A stretch of DNA of 64,000 nucleotides from Anastrepha obliqua (GCF_027943255.1 NC_072895.1:37236001-37300000); one strand, 5' to 3'. Numbered from the stretch's first letter, positions 10,616 to 23,441 are shown. Numbers and translations: made by a program. The notes: generated from the letters alone by a model not told the origin.

Positions 10616-13600
10616 AATAACAAAAATGTACTTGTCATTTGTACATATGTTTGTATTGCACGCATACACACGTGTTGTTAAAAAATGAATCTGAGTACAA
10701 TAAAGGTAAATATTTTCCAAATTTTTCGCGGTTTGTTTTTATAATTCGAGGTCATTTAAAATTCAAACGCAAATTAAGCGCCAGCATGTAAATATTACGA
10801 GCATAACCAGACACGCATACACATCATACATAAATATGTTTGTAAGTGCACATGACCATACAAAGCATTTCTTTCACATAATAAAAAAGAAGAAACATTT
10901 GAATAACAATTAAAATGGTTGTGTTTGTGTTTGTATTTTCACTTCCCTATTTTTTCTCTTGCACCCTTTCCACGCCTAGAGACATAAATACGCTTACAAG
11001 TATACTCAGCCTAAACACCAAAAGCAACACTTAAAGTTTTACTACTTAACCTCGACTCGTATTTCACGCTTTTCCTTTTCAAAATTGGCTACATAACCTT
11101 ACCTTAATATGTCAGCGTTCCCCGTTCTCACTCCTTTCCCCACTTTTAAATATGCATGCATATAAATATACGAGTACATACATAGTACATACACATTACG
11201 TATGTAGGTAATATAAGGGGTGCATACTTATCCTATTTGAGGATGAGTTCCATACCTTACCCCGTACTCATTATGATTTTTTTAAAAGAATATGAACAAA
11301 CAAAACAAAAACAATGTAAAGACACAATAAAAAACGTAGCTATTGTTTGTGAGAACCTCCAGCGTTGGACTATGCCGTTACAAAAGACCCGTTGGTATTG
11401 AGAGCAGCGAAATGGAAGCGAAACTAAGGCGGAAGGATAGAAGTGAGAAGACATGCGCAATCAAAAGTGGCAAGATTGCCAGCAGCGCAGTAGAACTGAC
11501 AACGGCAAACTAAAGCCAAAAACAATAAAAACACTAGAAACGACAATTATCACCACGCTCGTTGCGGGAACAGGCACGGTAGGTGAGAAACATGAGTTGA
11601 GTAATGGCGTTAGTGTTGCGAGTGTGTAGGTCTATTTGTCGTGCACCACAGCTGAGACTTTGCGCATGTAAATGACATAAATACATGTATTTATTGTGAA
11701 AAAATCAGAAATATAGCCATTAGCAGTTGCACTACTACTTCTGCACAAATATGTACACATGGATACAGTTCATAATGATGGCAAGCTAACTAACCGAAGC
11801 AGGTAGAATAACACCACACAAGTGGACTTCAGCGCGAAAGCTCTGACTTATTTACGTTACGCAGAGTAACGTATAAAGAATGCAGTTTTGCAAAATATGA
11901 TTTTCAGAATTTTCAATTTACGTGCATACATATGCACATTTACAAATATTTTAATTTTGACCAAATCTAATATAGTATAGAAACAGAAAAACTACTTTAT
12001 TATTGACCAAACATCAACACTAAAACAAACAAAAAATCAATTATAATTGCAATTAAAACAAAACAAATTTTGCCTTTCCCCTAGAACGCTAGAACAACTG
12101 CATTAAAGTATTCTTTAGTTTCTTTAAAATAATTGTTGGCTAAACGCCAGATAAATTCCAGCGTTCGGACATTTAAGAAAAGTGCAACAGTAGTGTCATT
12201 CTAGCAGAGGTAAGTGACGTTTTAGGCGCACAATCAAGGAAAAGTGACGATAGCCTCAGGGGGCATTCGTGACATGTTGACGTTCGTGTGAAGCGGCCAA
12301 TTGCACAAGTTCTATTTGTATGAGGAGGTGGATGAGGCTCTTTGCAAGTGTGTCGGCACTGGGCAAATGTCAGCTACTATGTCTGCACCTAAACAGACAG
12401 TCTACACAAAATCACGCACAAGTGGGCGAGAGGATGGCTCAAAAACTATGCCGCTTTGCGTTTGTGTACGAATATGTAGAAATGTGGCAATATGCGCACA
12501 TGCATTTGTTTGTTTATGCATACATTTATGAACTGGCTACATACTTTAGGCAGATATTAACTCGGCAATAAATTTATTATGTACAGCAAGCTTTAGAGTC
12601 GCAATTTAGCTCACACTTTGTGGTTGATTAAAGATATGTATGAACATTAAGATGGCCGGGAGGAAAACGAGAACATCGGCGTGCATAGTATTGCCCATCA
12701 GACACATCAGAGTTGATAATCGGCTCTGTGGGGTAAATCTAAGGGGACCGCAATGTCTGGTTTCATTTTCTGACACAAAAAACAGTGATACTTTGAAAAA
12801 TATTTTATAATGACATTATTGAAAGTAATCGTTTTAGAAATTAAAAATAATAATTTAAAACATAATAAAAAATAATTGTATTAAGAACCAACGTATTAAT
12901 TGTAATGGTACTCCCACATCCTTGTTTTACATGGTAGATACGACCGTTCCTTTAAAAACCTTGTAAAAAAAATCGTATTAAAAAGTACATACGACATGCG
13001 GTAAATTAGGCTAATATTCCCTACCCCGTAAATAAGGTAAATTAGGCTAGTATTCCCTATTCCCACTTTAAAAAATTGTATGTTTTTATAGGAATAAATT
13101 TTGGTATCAGTTTTCGCATAGCTTGGTTAAATATCATCGATTAAATGCCAATTAAAGTTGTTTAAAGAGTTTTGTTTTTTTAAGTTGTGTAAAAAATCGT
13201 AATAATGAAATTACTTGAAATATTTTCCCAAAGACCTGTGGAAAAAATGATGTTCATATATTTAAGAAATAAAACAAAAATAACTTTTTATAAAAAAAAA
13301 GTAGAAATACATTTGTCTAAAGTTAATCCATAAATACATAAAACGTCTACAAGTTCAAATTGAAATTAGGAATAAAAGTTATGGCTAATTGATGGCAAGC
13401 GTTCACCTGTTTCGCGTACTGCATTAAAAATTCTTTCATCAGCAGATATGTCAGCTACAAAGTCAGATATGTCCAGCCGTTAATCTGTCGGGTTTGATTA
13501 AAATGAAGAATTTCGTTCGTAATTAGCGGTGGCCTCTATTGGTTTTCTTGTTGTTATAAAGTCTGTTATTAATGGCCGTTACTTTATTTCCACAATTTTC

Positions 13601-15429
13601 TCATACAATTCTTGGTATCCAGCAACACCATACTCAGATTACGTTGAAAATTTGATGCTCACTCACACCAAGTCAGGTTCATAAGTAAGAAAATGTTAGT
13701 CCAATCAGAATTTGAAAGTTCTAAAATGTGCTTATAGTACAAGCTTTCATAGAACATATGTATGTATGTATGTGTGATGTATGTATATGAAAAAATTTCA
13801 CTTCTGCTAGAAATTGTGTTTTGTTTAGAAGAATTGTTCTTTTCTTTAGTTTTGTTGTTTTTTAGTTTGCGTATAAAAAATTTATTGGTCATCCGTGTTA
13901 TTTCAAAATCGGGTAGAAAAGAGTTGGGTGTTCTTATTTCAATAGCCAGTTTTGTAGTAAACAAGTCGACTGAGATAATTAATTATTTGCATATTTGAGA
14001 GATCACTTCAATTATCAATTATTTTCATATTTGCTTTATTGTACTTTCCATGAAATCTGTGGTTATATCTTTCTGTTCTAAAATAAGCTTAAGGATAGTT
14101 AACCAACATTTGAACAAAATACCTACTAAAATCGTACCTAAAAAGAAACAATAATTTGTTTTGAAAAATTATTTTAGTTTTGCAAAAACTTTGCTATTTA
14201 CAATTCTGAAATATGTTAAATTTCAGATTTATTTTACATTGGCTTTACATAAAACTTTAACTTACAACACTGTAATGTAAGCATCGTCCCGCAAATTGTA
14301 AATATCAACAAAGCAATGGGAACAATCCGCTCTTGTTCTCCTGCCCTGCCACACCTATAGGCTCCACTTTTCTATCAATTAACATAATGCCCAGTTTTTT
14401 AGTAAGTTTCTCCTCTATCAGAAACATTAACCGCATTTTGAACGAACAGCGCTCACCCGAGTGCTCTCCACAGGTTTCGACATGTTTGTATTACAGCCGA
14501 CACATGAACGAATTGTGCTTGCCAATCGCTTCTTGTCATTTGTACCGCCTACTGCATATGTTTTTTTTCCTTTCTTTTATTATATTTTATAAAATGTTGG
14601 TTTATATTTGGGGCCATGTTCTTATATGTATATGCCATACAAAATCAACTTACAAATTTATTTTTATTAATTATTTTATTTATATTTTCTATATGTAATA
14701 CTAAAATAATAAAACTATTTTTTATTCTATTTTTAATTACTTTTATTTTTTTTTAAATATATGAGCATTTTAAATTCAAATAAAAAAAAACTGAAGTTTT
14801 TGGTTCCACATATTTTTCTGAAAAAAAAAAAAAACTCCAGCGTCAGGTGGTTAATGCAAAGGCAGCCGCATACCCGCTACACTCCATTATTGGACTGGTT
14901 CACTTCGCTTAGGCGATCGGAAAGCAATTTTCATTTGCTATTCGGAATCAGTTGAATTCTCTGCAAGGTAAAAATGCACATAAATAAATGTGTGCCAGGA
15001 TATGCCAACTTTGTTCATGTTGTATGCGCGGTGTACTTAATCCTTGCCTTATCATTAAGGTTAATAGGTCCTTAACAAATTTGAGCCGTAAATAGTGGCG
15101 TGCAAAATACACCTGATACTTCTTAGGTAATATTAAAGTTGGCAAACAAGCGAGGCAGGGAAAACACGTGTAAAATAACAGCACAAATACGCAAGTAAAT
15201 AAGTACAATACATCTAGGCACATGTACATATGTGTGTACGCATACGTATAGTATTTTTATGTAGAGGTCTTTCAAAAGTGATGCTTATATGTCAGTAGAG
15301 AATAATTCCTAGTCAGTGTCTTTTTTCTATAATTTTTGGCATTTTTCAAGTAGAAAAATGTACAATTTTGTACAATAAAACAATGCTTTAAAATTATTGA
15401 AACTTACTTTGAAAATGGTCGATCTTTAA
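10616..15429. other. No gene recognised
   Basis: About 4.8 kb of AT-rich DNA with short runs of ATGT repeats (13757-13775). The duplicated string GTAAATTAGGCTA-TATTCCCTA occurs at 13000-13065. No homologous reading frame or consistent exon. It may be part of a long upstream intron of Nlf-1, which is inference only. Confidence 0.45.
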
Positions 15430-15850
15430 GAACATATCGCGAAATTTAGGATTTTTTGTGATGCAAATAATCGTACGAATGAGTCGAAAATTCAAAGGTA
15501 GGTGAACGAACTTCAAGAATTTGGTTCTGTCGAGGTTAGGAAAAGGACTGGCAGACCAAGAACTGGGCATTCTGTTGAGAACATTTCTGCTGTAGCGCAA
15601 ACTGTTGCTGCACAACCTTCCACTTCGACGTTCAACATCTCGCCGTCCTCAACAATTAGGCATTCATGAATCGACGGCGACTGTTTGGTGGATGTTACCT
15701 GTAGATATGTACGGTCATGGTGTGCATCTAAATTACATATAATTGTAAAGAGCTATTTATATTTGAATAAAAATAGTGAAACCTGAGAGAATCTAAATTT
15801 TTAGATATTTTATTTTAAAACTACATCTGGGCAGTTTTTTCGATTAACCC
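15430..15850 (+). pseudogene. IS630-like transposase N-terminal relic
   Basis: Shifting frames read NELQEFGSVEVRKRTGRPRT and later RSTSRRPQQLGIHEST, the helix-turn-helix part of Tc1/IS630-like transposases. A related relic with the same following non-coding sequence (TTTGAATAA-AATAGTGAAA) is at 24265-24470. Confidence 0.6.
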
Positions 15851-16103
15851 ATTACTTAAGTATTTCAAGAATAACGTAAAAGCTTGATCATTGAAACATT
15901 TAAATGCACTATAAAATCAATAGCTTCAAAGAAAGCAATACAGGGTGTTAACAAAGAATGTAAAATATTTAAGGGGAGCACCACTGTGAAAATTCAAAAA
16001 AATCGACTTTTTTTTGCATAAATTGTTAGTATAACTACTCAAGAAAATGTGGTAAAAATGTTAAAGCGAAATTCGCTTTATTCCCGATTCTATGTGCACT
16101 TAA

Positions 16104-16832
16104 GGGGGTCTTCTACCGTCACGGTTTGAAAAAATCGATTTTTTTTTTTTTAGATTTTTTAAAAGCTACTAATGTTAAGAGTATGCTATAAAGAGGGTTT
16201 TATGAAAAACATGTTCCTTCATGAGCATTTCGGGGAGAATACATGCATGCGCGTGGCATTTTCGAGCGTTTCTTTATCTTTAAACGCCTTTTCCCGAAAG
16301 TTGACTTTTTTCAACTTTCTGGTCACACATCTACTATAAATATTTGTCGAATTCATTCCATCTTTTTTCCAGTTATTCAGTGAACATCTCGCTATGTTTT
16401 CCCAGACCACTTTTTTCAATTTTTGATTAGTTTAATTTTGCGGGCCTCTAAAGTGTAAAAAAAAGAGGAAATTTTCAAACTTTTTTTTTAAAATCACGCA
16501 TTTTTTACAAATTTCAAAATATTTAAAATCGCCACTGGGAAAACATAGCCAACGCTACACTTTATGATAAAAAAAAAATTTTTTTTGATTTCAGATAAGT
16601 AAAATGGTCGATCGCGTGCCACAAAGTCGCCTAGGACATTTTTACAAGGGCAACCTCGAGGACGGTTCAAGGACACAGGGCCAAAGAATTCGATTTGAAA
16701 AATATATTTTTAAATAGTGCAAACTTGTGCAAATTAAATAAAAAAAATCTGATTTCATTATCTCAAGTGGTTGCTTTGTAATTAATTCCCAAAAATAGGC
16801 CCGAGATTAAGGCGCGACGGTAGAAGACCCCC
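16104..16832. mobile_element. TTAA-target DNA element B (inner)
   Basis: Perfect 18-bp ends GGGGGTCTTCTACCGTC and GACGGTAGAAGACCCCC with TTAA on both sides (16100-16103, 16833-16836). It is 729 bp with no transposase. It interrupts element A, so it is younger. Confidence 0.85.
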
Positions 16833-17292
16833 TTAAGTGAGCGCCCGTCGGTTCGGCCCCGTAGCGCATACGATACGATGCTTTATTTCCAACGCGTTTT
16901 TCTCGAAACGACTTTTTTTGATACGGCGGCAAAGATTTCTCGAAGACTAATGAACCGATTTTAATTTTCTCTTTTTCAAAATTTTTGTTATAGCATTGGC
17001 TATCGTTGGCCTGCTGAAAACCAAAAAAGTGGTGAAAAATACACATCGAAATTCAAATCACCACCATTTTGTCAAAAAAAAAATAATAATAACAAAAAAC
17101 GGCTACGTTCAACGATAGCCACTATTGTGTAGATTAATAAAATTTTTGGTTTTTTGATTTCAGGTGATTATTCATTGCTGTATGGCTGCTATCAGATGAC
17201 ATCACTTTTTTTAACTCGTTACGTTTATTCACATAAATTTGTCAAGTTTCAATATTTTTTAATAAAAATTTACATTAACATAGTTTAATACA

Positions 17293-17622
17293 TATGACCG
17301 CGGCCGCCGTAGCCGAATGGGTTGGTGCGTGATTACCATTCGGAGTTCACAGAGAGGTCGTTGGTTCGAATCTCGGTGAAAGCAAAATTAATAAAAATAT
17401 TTTTCTAATAGCGGTCGCCCCTCGGCAGGCAATGGCAAACCTCCGAGTGTATTTCTGCCATGAAAAAGCTCCTCATAAAAATATCTGCCGTTCGGAGTCG
17501 GCTTGAAACTGTAGGTCCCTCCATTTGTGGAACAACATCAAGACGCACACCACAAATAGGAGGAGGAGCTCGGCCAAACACCTAACATAAGTATAAGCGC
17601 TAATTATTTATTTTTTTTTTTT
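17293..17622 (+). mobile_element. tRNA-derived SINE, full-length copy
   Basis: Twelve-base target duplication TAGTTTAATACA at 17281-17292 and 17623-17634. The head resembles a Leu/Ser-type tRNA: A-box-like TAGCCGAATGGGTTGG at 17310-17325 and B box GGTTCGAATCT at 17363-17373. The body contains CCCCTCGGCAGGCAATGGC and AAGCTCCTCATAAAAA. The 3' end is AAGCGCTAATTATTTATTT then T-rich. It is the reference copy for fragments at 4280, 10071, 51992, 58333, 59300 and 59775. Confidence 0.92.
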
Positions 17623-17731
17623 TAGTTTAATACACACATAATAAATTGCTTTTTGTCCGGTCCTCGAATAATCATTTCTACTTACAAAAAGCGACAATTT
17701 TTTGACCCCACACAGTAGCGTTCCCCCTTAA

Positions 17732-18853
17732 GGAGGTTAATGGAACGATAAACGAAAAGCAATATTTCACGCTGACGATTGCGAAAATCTATAAATTATT
17801 TTATGTCATTTACATTGCATTTTCTTTTATATCAAATATTAATTAACATTGGGGCTTTGATCCGCAAACGGCGATGGCTGCAAAAGAAAAAAACAAGTTG
17901 CCTTTTCCCAATAACGTGAAAATGTCAAATGAAGCGTTTGTTTTTTAATCAAAATACAGCTCATAATACAAACAAACCAAAAACCTTAAAGTTCCAAATT
18001 TTGTACAAAATTTAAAAAAATTCAAAAAATTTGCATAAAAATTTCAATTTATTTAATCAGAATTTTAGGGCAACTCCTTGTGGGTACTTTTGTATAGTAG
18101 TTATTGTTATTATTTGTAATAACATTGTGCAAGTTTAAAGTGCTTCAACATTTTTGTCAATTTTTAATCATTTTTTTGCTTCCCATAAAACGAATGCTCG
18201 ATTTTCTTTTATATAGAAAAAATGTACACGACCGCCAGCAAAAAAACAAAAATTATAAAAAATCATAGCCATTTTAGAGGCACTTGAACTAGCTTTTTAT
18301 CCCACCAAAATTCTGTGGGCTATAAAACTGCATACTCGAAATTTTTCTAAAAAATTTTAATAAAATGTTTCAAACATTCATAAAAAGTTTTTGAATTTTT
18401 TTAAATTTTCTGCAAAGTTCTAAACCTAAAGCTATTCGTTTTTTATTGTATTATAAACCATATTTTTGTAAAAGAAATTTATTTAATTTATAATGAATTG
18501 TCAAAATTTTACAATGTCTAGCGCTGCTGTTATATTGAACACAAGTGTTGAATGATTATGATTTCCGCAAAAATGTCTATGCATTGGCAATACTTTGTTC
18601 CTAAAAGACAAACAATAAATTAAAATTTTCTGAAAACTTATTCGCATCTTACTTTACTAAATATTTCACCAAGGCGTTCAAATAGATATCTATGTACATA
18701 ACCTAATAATTGAAGCGCTTTGAAATTTCACGCTTGCTGAAAAATCAAGACTTTTCTTATGTTGGTCGCGAAAAAATAAATAAAGCAAATATCATCAAAA
18801 ACTTTGAAATTTAATTCCCTCGCAGTTTCGATATCGTACATGAAGATAGCAGC
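17732..18853. other. No gene recognised
   Basis: Very AT-rich DNA with no recognisable repeat termini or reading frames. Confidence 0.5.
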
Positions 18854-18857
18854 TTAA

Positions 18858-19055
18858 GGGGGGCCTCTTATCAGTGGCTTCAAAAAAAAGTGTTTTTTCC
18901 CAATTTTTTTTCGAGGCGAAAAAAGCGACACACAGGAATAATCTTTTGCATTTATTTGAAGGCATGATTGAAAAGTAATAAACAATTTTTTTAACATAAA
19001 TAAAAAAACAAAATGGCGGACATAAGAGGGATCTCTGACTGATAAGAGGCTTCCC
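18858..19055. mobile_element. TTAA-target DNA element C (198 bp)
   Basis: Ends GGGGGGCCTCTTATCAGT and ACTGATAAGAGGCTTCCC, with TTAA at 18854-18857 and 19056-19059. No coding capacity. The termini differ from elements A, B and D except for the G run. Confidence 0.82.
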
Positions 19056-19366
19056 TTAAGTCGAAAAATAAGAACGTAAATACCTAAGCGGATTCCAATT
19101 TCACTAAAAACTCAAGTGAGGTGAAGAAATAAACTGCTTATCAATAATAATGTTTTTTAGTATTTTTTTTTCGAAGTTTGAACTTTGATTTCCAATACAT
19201 TTTCTGTTCCTATTTCGCATTTCGGTGGTCGACATTTTTAATTGCATCTCCTCTATCTCTATTTTTCAAAGATTCACCTAATTAATATATTTCTACTCAA
19301 TTCGCCCAGTCCCAATTTCTACTGAATAAAGTACCTCTGTGGTCCAACCCCAGACATAAAAATACT

Positions 19367-19720
19367 TTGGGAAAGACCTCTCCTACTCTCTTAACCATTT
19401 GCTACCAAACAAATTTTAAAATAGTTGTTGTGTTGTCGTGTGACTTCTTTAATCTGATGCTAGAAAAGATTGTGCGAACCGCAGAATTTAACAACTGCGC
19501 TGTTAGTTCTGCCTTTTCTGGATACAGAAGCAAGGCGAATTTGTCTGGTGGTGAAAGAGAACAAGACGAGAAGGTACCTCGTCAACAAACAAAAAGACGA
19601 CGCACTCCCGTATCCCCACGCATTAATTTGGAAATTGTAAGAGTCTTCTTTTATTTAGAAATCAGCATTAACGCCGATAATAATGTCAGCCTATAAAATC
19701 CTACGGAGAATCTCTTAGGA
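19367..19720 (+). pseudogene. RTE-like LINE fragment
   Basis: Reads CDFFNLMLEKIVRTAEF and AVSSAFSGYRSKANL, then a decayed EDKTKYLL block and INADNNVSL. It is the same family as 8852-9825 but deleted between the blocks, so the YADD motif is gone. Confidence 0.75.
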
Positions 19721-19772
19721 CTGACTTACAAGAAAAATTTTGGACCTTAGACAAATGAGAAGGAGTGTACTA

Positions 19773-20267
19773 AAAGGTTTTCCAATAAGAGGTGTTATTC
19801 GCGTAAAAGATCAATGGCTTCGTTGCTTGTGCGGCACGTAGCGCCGTCTTGTTAAAAATAAACGTTGTCCAGATCAATACCATCCAATTCCGGCTATAAA
19901 AAATCGTTGATCATCTCTCGATAGTGCAATCCTTTCACCGTAACTGTTGCTCCAGCTTCATTTTCAAAAAAGTAAGGTCCAATGACTCCGCTGGACCATA
20001 AACTGCACCAAACAGTCATATATTGAGGGTAGAGAGACTTTTCAACAATAACTCTTGGATTTTCTGAGCCCCAGATCCGACAATTTTGCTTGTTGACGAA
20101 GCCACCGAGGTGGAAATGGACCTCATCACTCAAAATAATTTTTCGATGGAATTCCGGATTTTCATGTATTTCAACGACCCAATCAGCAAAGACACGACGT
20201 TGTTGATGATCGGCCGGCTTGAATTCTTGTGTTAATTTTACTTTTGGTTAGGCAATTGAAAAAACCC
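19773..20267 (-). mobile_element. IS630/mariner-superfamily element, internally deleted
   Basis: Ends AAAGGTTTTCCAATAAGAGG and TTGAAAAAACCC are inverted repeats with TA at 19771-19772 and 20268-20269. The minus strand encodes a transposase core: FHRKIILSDEVHFHLGGFVN, QNCRIWGSENPRVIVEKS, IGPYFFENEAGATVTVKG, and after a stop QDGATCRTSNE, where it runs straight into the terminal repeat. The C-terminal third is missing. Sister of the copy at 62238. Confidence 0.85.
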
Positions 20268-20299
20268 TAATCTACCTTTTTGAACTTGAACTATATATG

Positions 20300-20327
20300 C
20301 GCGGACTTTTCAAGCAACCCTCGTATA
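20300..20327. repeat. Possible solo mariner terminus
   Basis: TTTTCAAGCAACCCTCG followed by TATA resembles the right end of the mariner at 54845-56010 (GCAACCCTCC then TA). No partner end nearby. Short, so weak. Confidence 0.3.
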
Positions 20328-20699
20328 TATGTAAATTAATATTACATGAGGTATAAAAAGGTCAGAGTCTCAGACTTGCAAACGTTCAGTTTTAGCCAGA
20401 TCGGTCCAACATTTGACACCAATGAGCAGCCTGGTCGTAACGAACATTAACGAATAATGCACTTCTTAACAAAAGACTATCCACGAAGCGCAAAAGGGGC
20501 AAGACTTAAATAAGGATAGCTTCTTTTATATTAAAATTGGGAGGCTCGAAATTGTCTTTGTAGCTAAACTCTAGTGGGGTTTACTAAGAATTTAATGTAA
20601 AATCTGAATCTGCTAGGACCGATGTAAAGAAAACAAAATTACCCGCCCTAAGAGCCAATCCAATAGAGTTCTAGACACCCTGGTATCAAGCAGCTCAAG

Positions 20700-21030
20700 T
20701 AGCTCTACACCCATTCGAATCTCGCCAGTTGCTCAACTGCTGAAATGCTTGTTCGAAATGTTCGTGATTTAGAAAAATTTGAACAACTAAACAAAAATAG
20801 GCAATTTTATTTACCAGCATTTCTTTAGCTGTGTATAAATAAATTGGAAAACTAAAAAAAGTGCTGACAAAAAAGGCAAAATAATCAGAACCAGCATCAC
20901 TCAAATTACTCAAAAAACTCGATATACTTTTCGAGTAAGAAGCCTCGAGCAGATGAGCGAGCACTCGTTGCTCATACGCCCGGGCTGTTCGAAAATGTGC
21001 GAAGAAAATCGAGAGCTCTATAAAATTTAA
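20700..21030 (-). repeat. Repeat arm, inverted copy of 37610-37873
   Basis: On the minus strand AGAGCTCT, GCACATTTTCGAACAGCC, GGCGTATGAGCAACGA, TTTTTTGTCAGC, AAATTGCCTATTTTTGTTTA and GCAGTTGAG occur in the same order as on the plus strand at 37610-37873. It is a dispersed element, end structure unclear, with no recognisable protein. Confidence 0.7.
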
Positions 21031-21242
21031 TAAACAAAACACCAGTAATTATTAAAAATGTGTTTTTACCAGATTAGTAAAATATTTATTTTTTATAGAC
21101 AATATGCGTAAAATTCGGTCGATTATCTTGGTAGCAAAATAATGATATTTTTTTTTATATAATGAGATTTTTTTCATGAATAGCAATTTTAGTAAAAATT
21201 TCAAAACTTAAAATAAATTTATTTATTTTATTGTATTTTCAG

Positions 21243-22208
21243 GGTCAATGCTCCGCTGGCACATTGCCTGTGGCATGGGTCGATGAAGGTCCCGGCCCCC
21301 CAGCTTGTCCCATTTCATGTGAAAGATTAAAATCAAGTATATTTAATAATTTTAATACAAAATCTAACAATAATAACAGTAATTTAAAAAGAAATTATAA
21401 AGTTAATCTTAAGACATCTACTGATAACCATCACCAAAGCGGAAAAATGCTGAAAGTGCGTCGGGATTTGAACCCCTGGAAAGGCAACGACAGCACTGAA
21501 ATCTCTAATGGTGATCAAGGTTTACTTGGCACAGGAATAATGGAACAGTCCAGAAAAAAAGTGAGGAATGCGGCATCCACTTCCTTAGTTCAAATGAAGC
21601 CTTTCCAAGCTCAACAATACGATAATATGGCGATTGCACTCGCCCTCGCCAGCAGCAATCGACAGCATCAGGCCAACAATAACATTGTGAAAATCAATAC
21701 GAATCAGGCTGAGTCTAGGATGCCATATGAATATTCCGACTATATAAATTTCGGTTCGAAATACGAAAGTAACACTGGCCGTACGTACAACAACAACAAG
21801 CAAAAGAAACAATACCCCGGTTATAGAGAACAACAACAGCAACAACAACCACCACTGCAACAACAAAAGCAACATCAACAGAAAGAACAACAGTGCCTTG
21901 ATTACTTGGGCGATACGGAGGAGACGAGTCCGGCGCACTTGTGTACATTTAAATCGCCCGGCGAATTGGCAGCTCGGCTACGTTCGCTACGTCTTCACCA
22001 TTGCTGCGAGCGTAATGTCTTCAGCGCCTTACACACAGTCGCATTAAATGCCACCCTAAGCGGCGGCGTGGAGTGTGTTCGCATTCTTATGGATGTCATG
22101 GACTTGGATGTGCTGGCCACCCGCATCACTTGCGAACTAGCAGAAATACTTTTTCGCTTCGATTGCCGACAGGTGTATTCACAGATTCACCAGTGTGACG
22201 ATTGCAAA
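21243..22208 (+). CDS. Nlf-1: Nlf-1 (FAM155/NALF-like NALCN accessory protein), internal exon 1 of 4 seen
   Basis: In animals this family helps the NALCN/NCA sodium leak channel leave the ER and reach the membrane, where it sets resting potential and, in flies, clock-neuron excitability. The exon starts after a good acceptor (TATTTTCAG ending 21242), reads 322 codons in phase 0, and ends at a GTAAGT donor at 22209. Residue 3 is Cys (GQCSAGTLPV). A poly-N stretch follows near residues 35-55 and a poly-Q block near 200-225. The conserved Cys-rich domain starts near residue 234, with Cys at 234, 254, 255, 278, 297, 308, 318 and 321. NAT at 269 is an N-glycosylation sequon inside this domain. No start codon belongs to the exon, so an upstream exon with the signal or membrane anchor must exist; I did not find it. 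Family call from recognised motifs; Mid1-type proteins are the only alternative I considered. Confidence 0.85.
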
Positions 22209-22829
22209 GTAAGTACTTAAATATAGCACACACACATACATATGCACATAGATATTTTTTTCACTCGGATGCGATTTATATACATAGATCGACTGTCGTA
22301 AATCCAGATGCATAGAGCCATGAGCCCCCTAATTATGCTTAAACTTGACTCATTAATGCTTAAAAGGAAAATAAAAAAGGGTCGAAAAAAACTTCAATGA
22401 TATTGAAGCAAAACTGCGAGGCATCGACCCCTCTAATCCAACGATTACGTACACACTTTTCTTCCTAATCAATTAGGATAGATATCCTAGGTCGCTCTCC
22501 AGTCGAAAGTTAATCAATTCACTTCAATTGATTTTGTGCCCTCTATTCATTTAATCATTTTTTTAAAGATACCTTCAGTGTTTTCGCTTTCTATTTCGGA
22601 AACTGCAGCAACGATGACTGGAGACAGAACTGCATACCTCTATATCGGCCAATGATTCCTATTTAATAATTTTACATCAGAATAATAATAATTCAAATCA
22701 AATACACTTTATGAATTTTATCTAAAATATATTTACTTACATTTCCATTTGAATCCTAATTTTTACTTAAATTTACTACTTTTACTCAATTTGCAAACTT
22801 TAATTCGAGTTTTTTTTTTACTATGCTTT
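22209..22829. other. Start of the 10.7 kb Nlf-1 intron; nothing further recognised
   Basis: Begins with the GTAAGT donor, then AT-rich DNA with no repeat that I can match elsewhere in the window. Confidence 0.5.
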
Positions 22830-22955
22830 CAGTTGTTTTTCTCCATTTGTCCACCGAAAACTTGTCACTTTCCCTCAAAATGAAACCTCATTTTTCTCTC
22901 TCACTTTCTCCTCCTTTGCAAGTTTTTTGGATATGTGAACACAAAAACTTGAAAA
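22830..22955 (+). repeat. Dispersed repeat (CTTTGCAAGTTTTTTGGAT family)
   Basis: Contains CTCAAAATGAAACCTCATTT, CTCTCACTTTCTCCTCCTTT and GCAAGTTTTTTGGATATGTG, matching 34440-34545 closely and 37355-37445 more loosely. Non-coding. Confidence 0.65.
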
Positions 22956-23441
22956 TTGGCTTGTTTGTGGGCTTGAGTATAATAAGAAGGAAGCTCAAAA
23001 AAGTTTTGAGATAAAATTAATAATTTTGAGATTTAGTCAATGTTCAAAAGTTTGTTGTGGAGTTTTTTAAAACCTCGGTGGTCTAGCGTAAATGCATTTA
23101 CTCCACTCATTCCTCAAATCCAAAAACTTATCATTTCCATCCATACTCCCGCACAATAGTCAGCGCATTATTTCCATTGTGGCAACTACAACAAGAAAAA
23201 AACAAAGAAAAACACACGGTTATACATTGTATCAGTGGCGCCAGAAAGAGGAAGCGGACATTCGCGGTAATAGTGCAGATACACCAAATCTAGCGAAGTC
23301 TTCAACCATCTGTGCGATCCTTCTGGCAGAAAAATGTGAAACACAGATGGCGCTCCAAGCAGCAAGAAGGCTTGTTTCTAAGGAACGACAGGTGGGCATT
23401 CCCACTATTTAGGACTGGTAGCGGCAGGCTAATCATCTACC

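Larger units (their letters stand above)
15973..17727. mobile_element. TTAA-target DNA element A (outer), hosting two later insertions
   Basis: Left end GGGGAGCACCACTGTG and right end CACAGTAGCGTTCCCC are imperfect inverted repeats, each bordered by TTAA (15969-15972, 17728-17731). It contains element B (16104-16832) and a tRNA SINE (17293-17622). Without them about 680 bp remain. No transposase reading frame, so non-autonomous. TTAA duplication recalls piggyBac, but the GGGG start is not the usual piggyBac CCC start. Confidence 0.75.

Noticed and set aside
17297..17380. Possible tRNA gene with A and B boxes
   Set aside because: It is the head of a SINE with target duplications; it does not form a full cloverleaf with an acceptor stem and continues into the SINE body.
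21585..21948. Antisense frames rich in Leu and Val
   Set aside because: They are the complement of the poly-Q coding region of Nlf-1.
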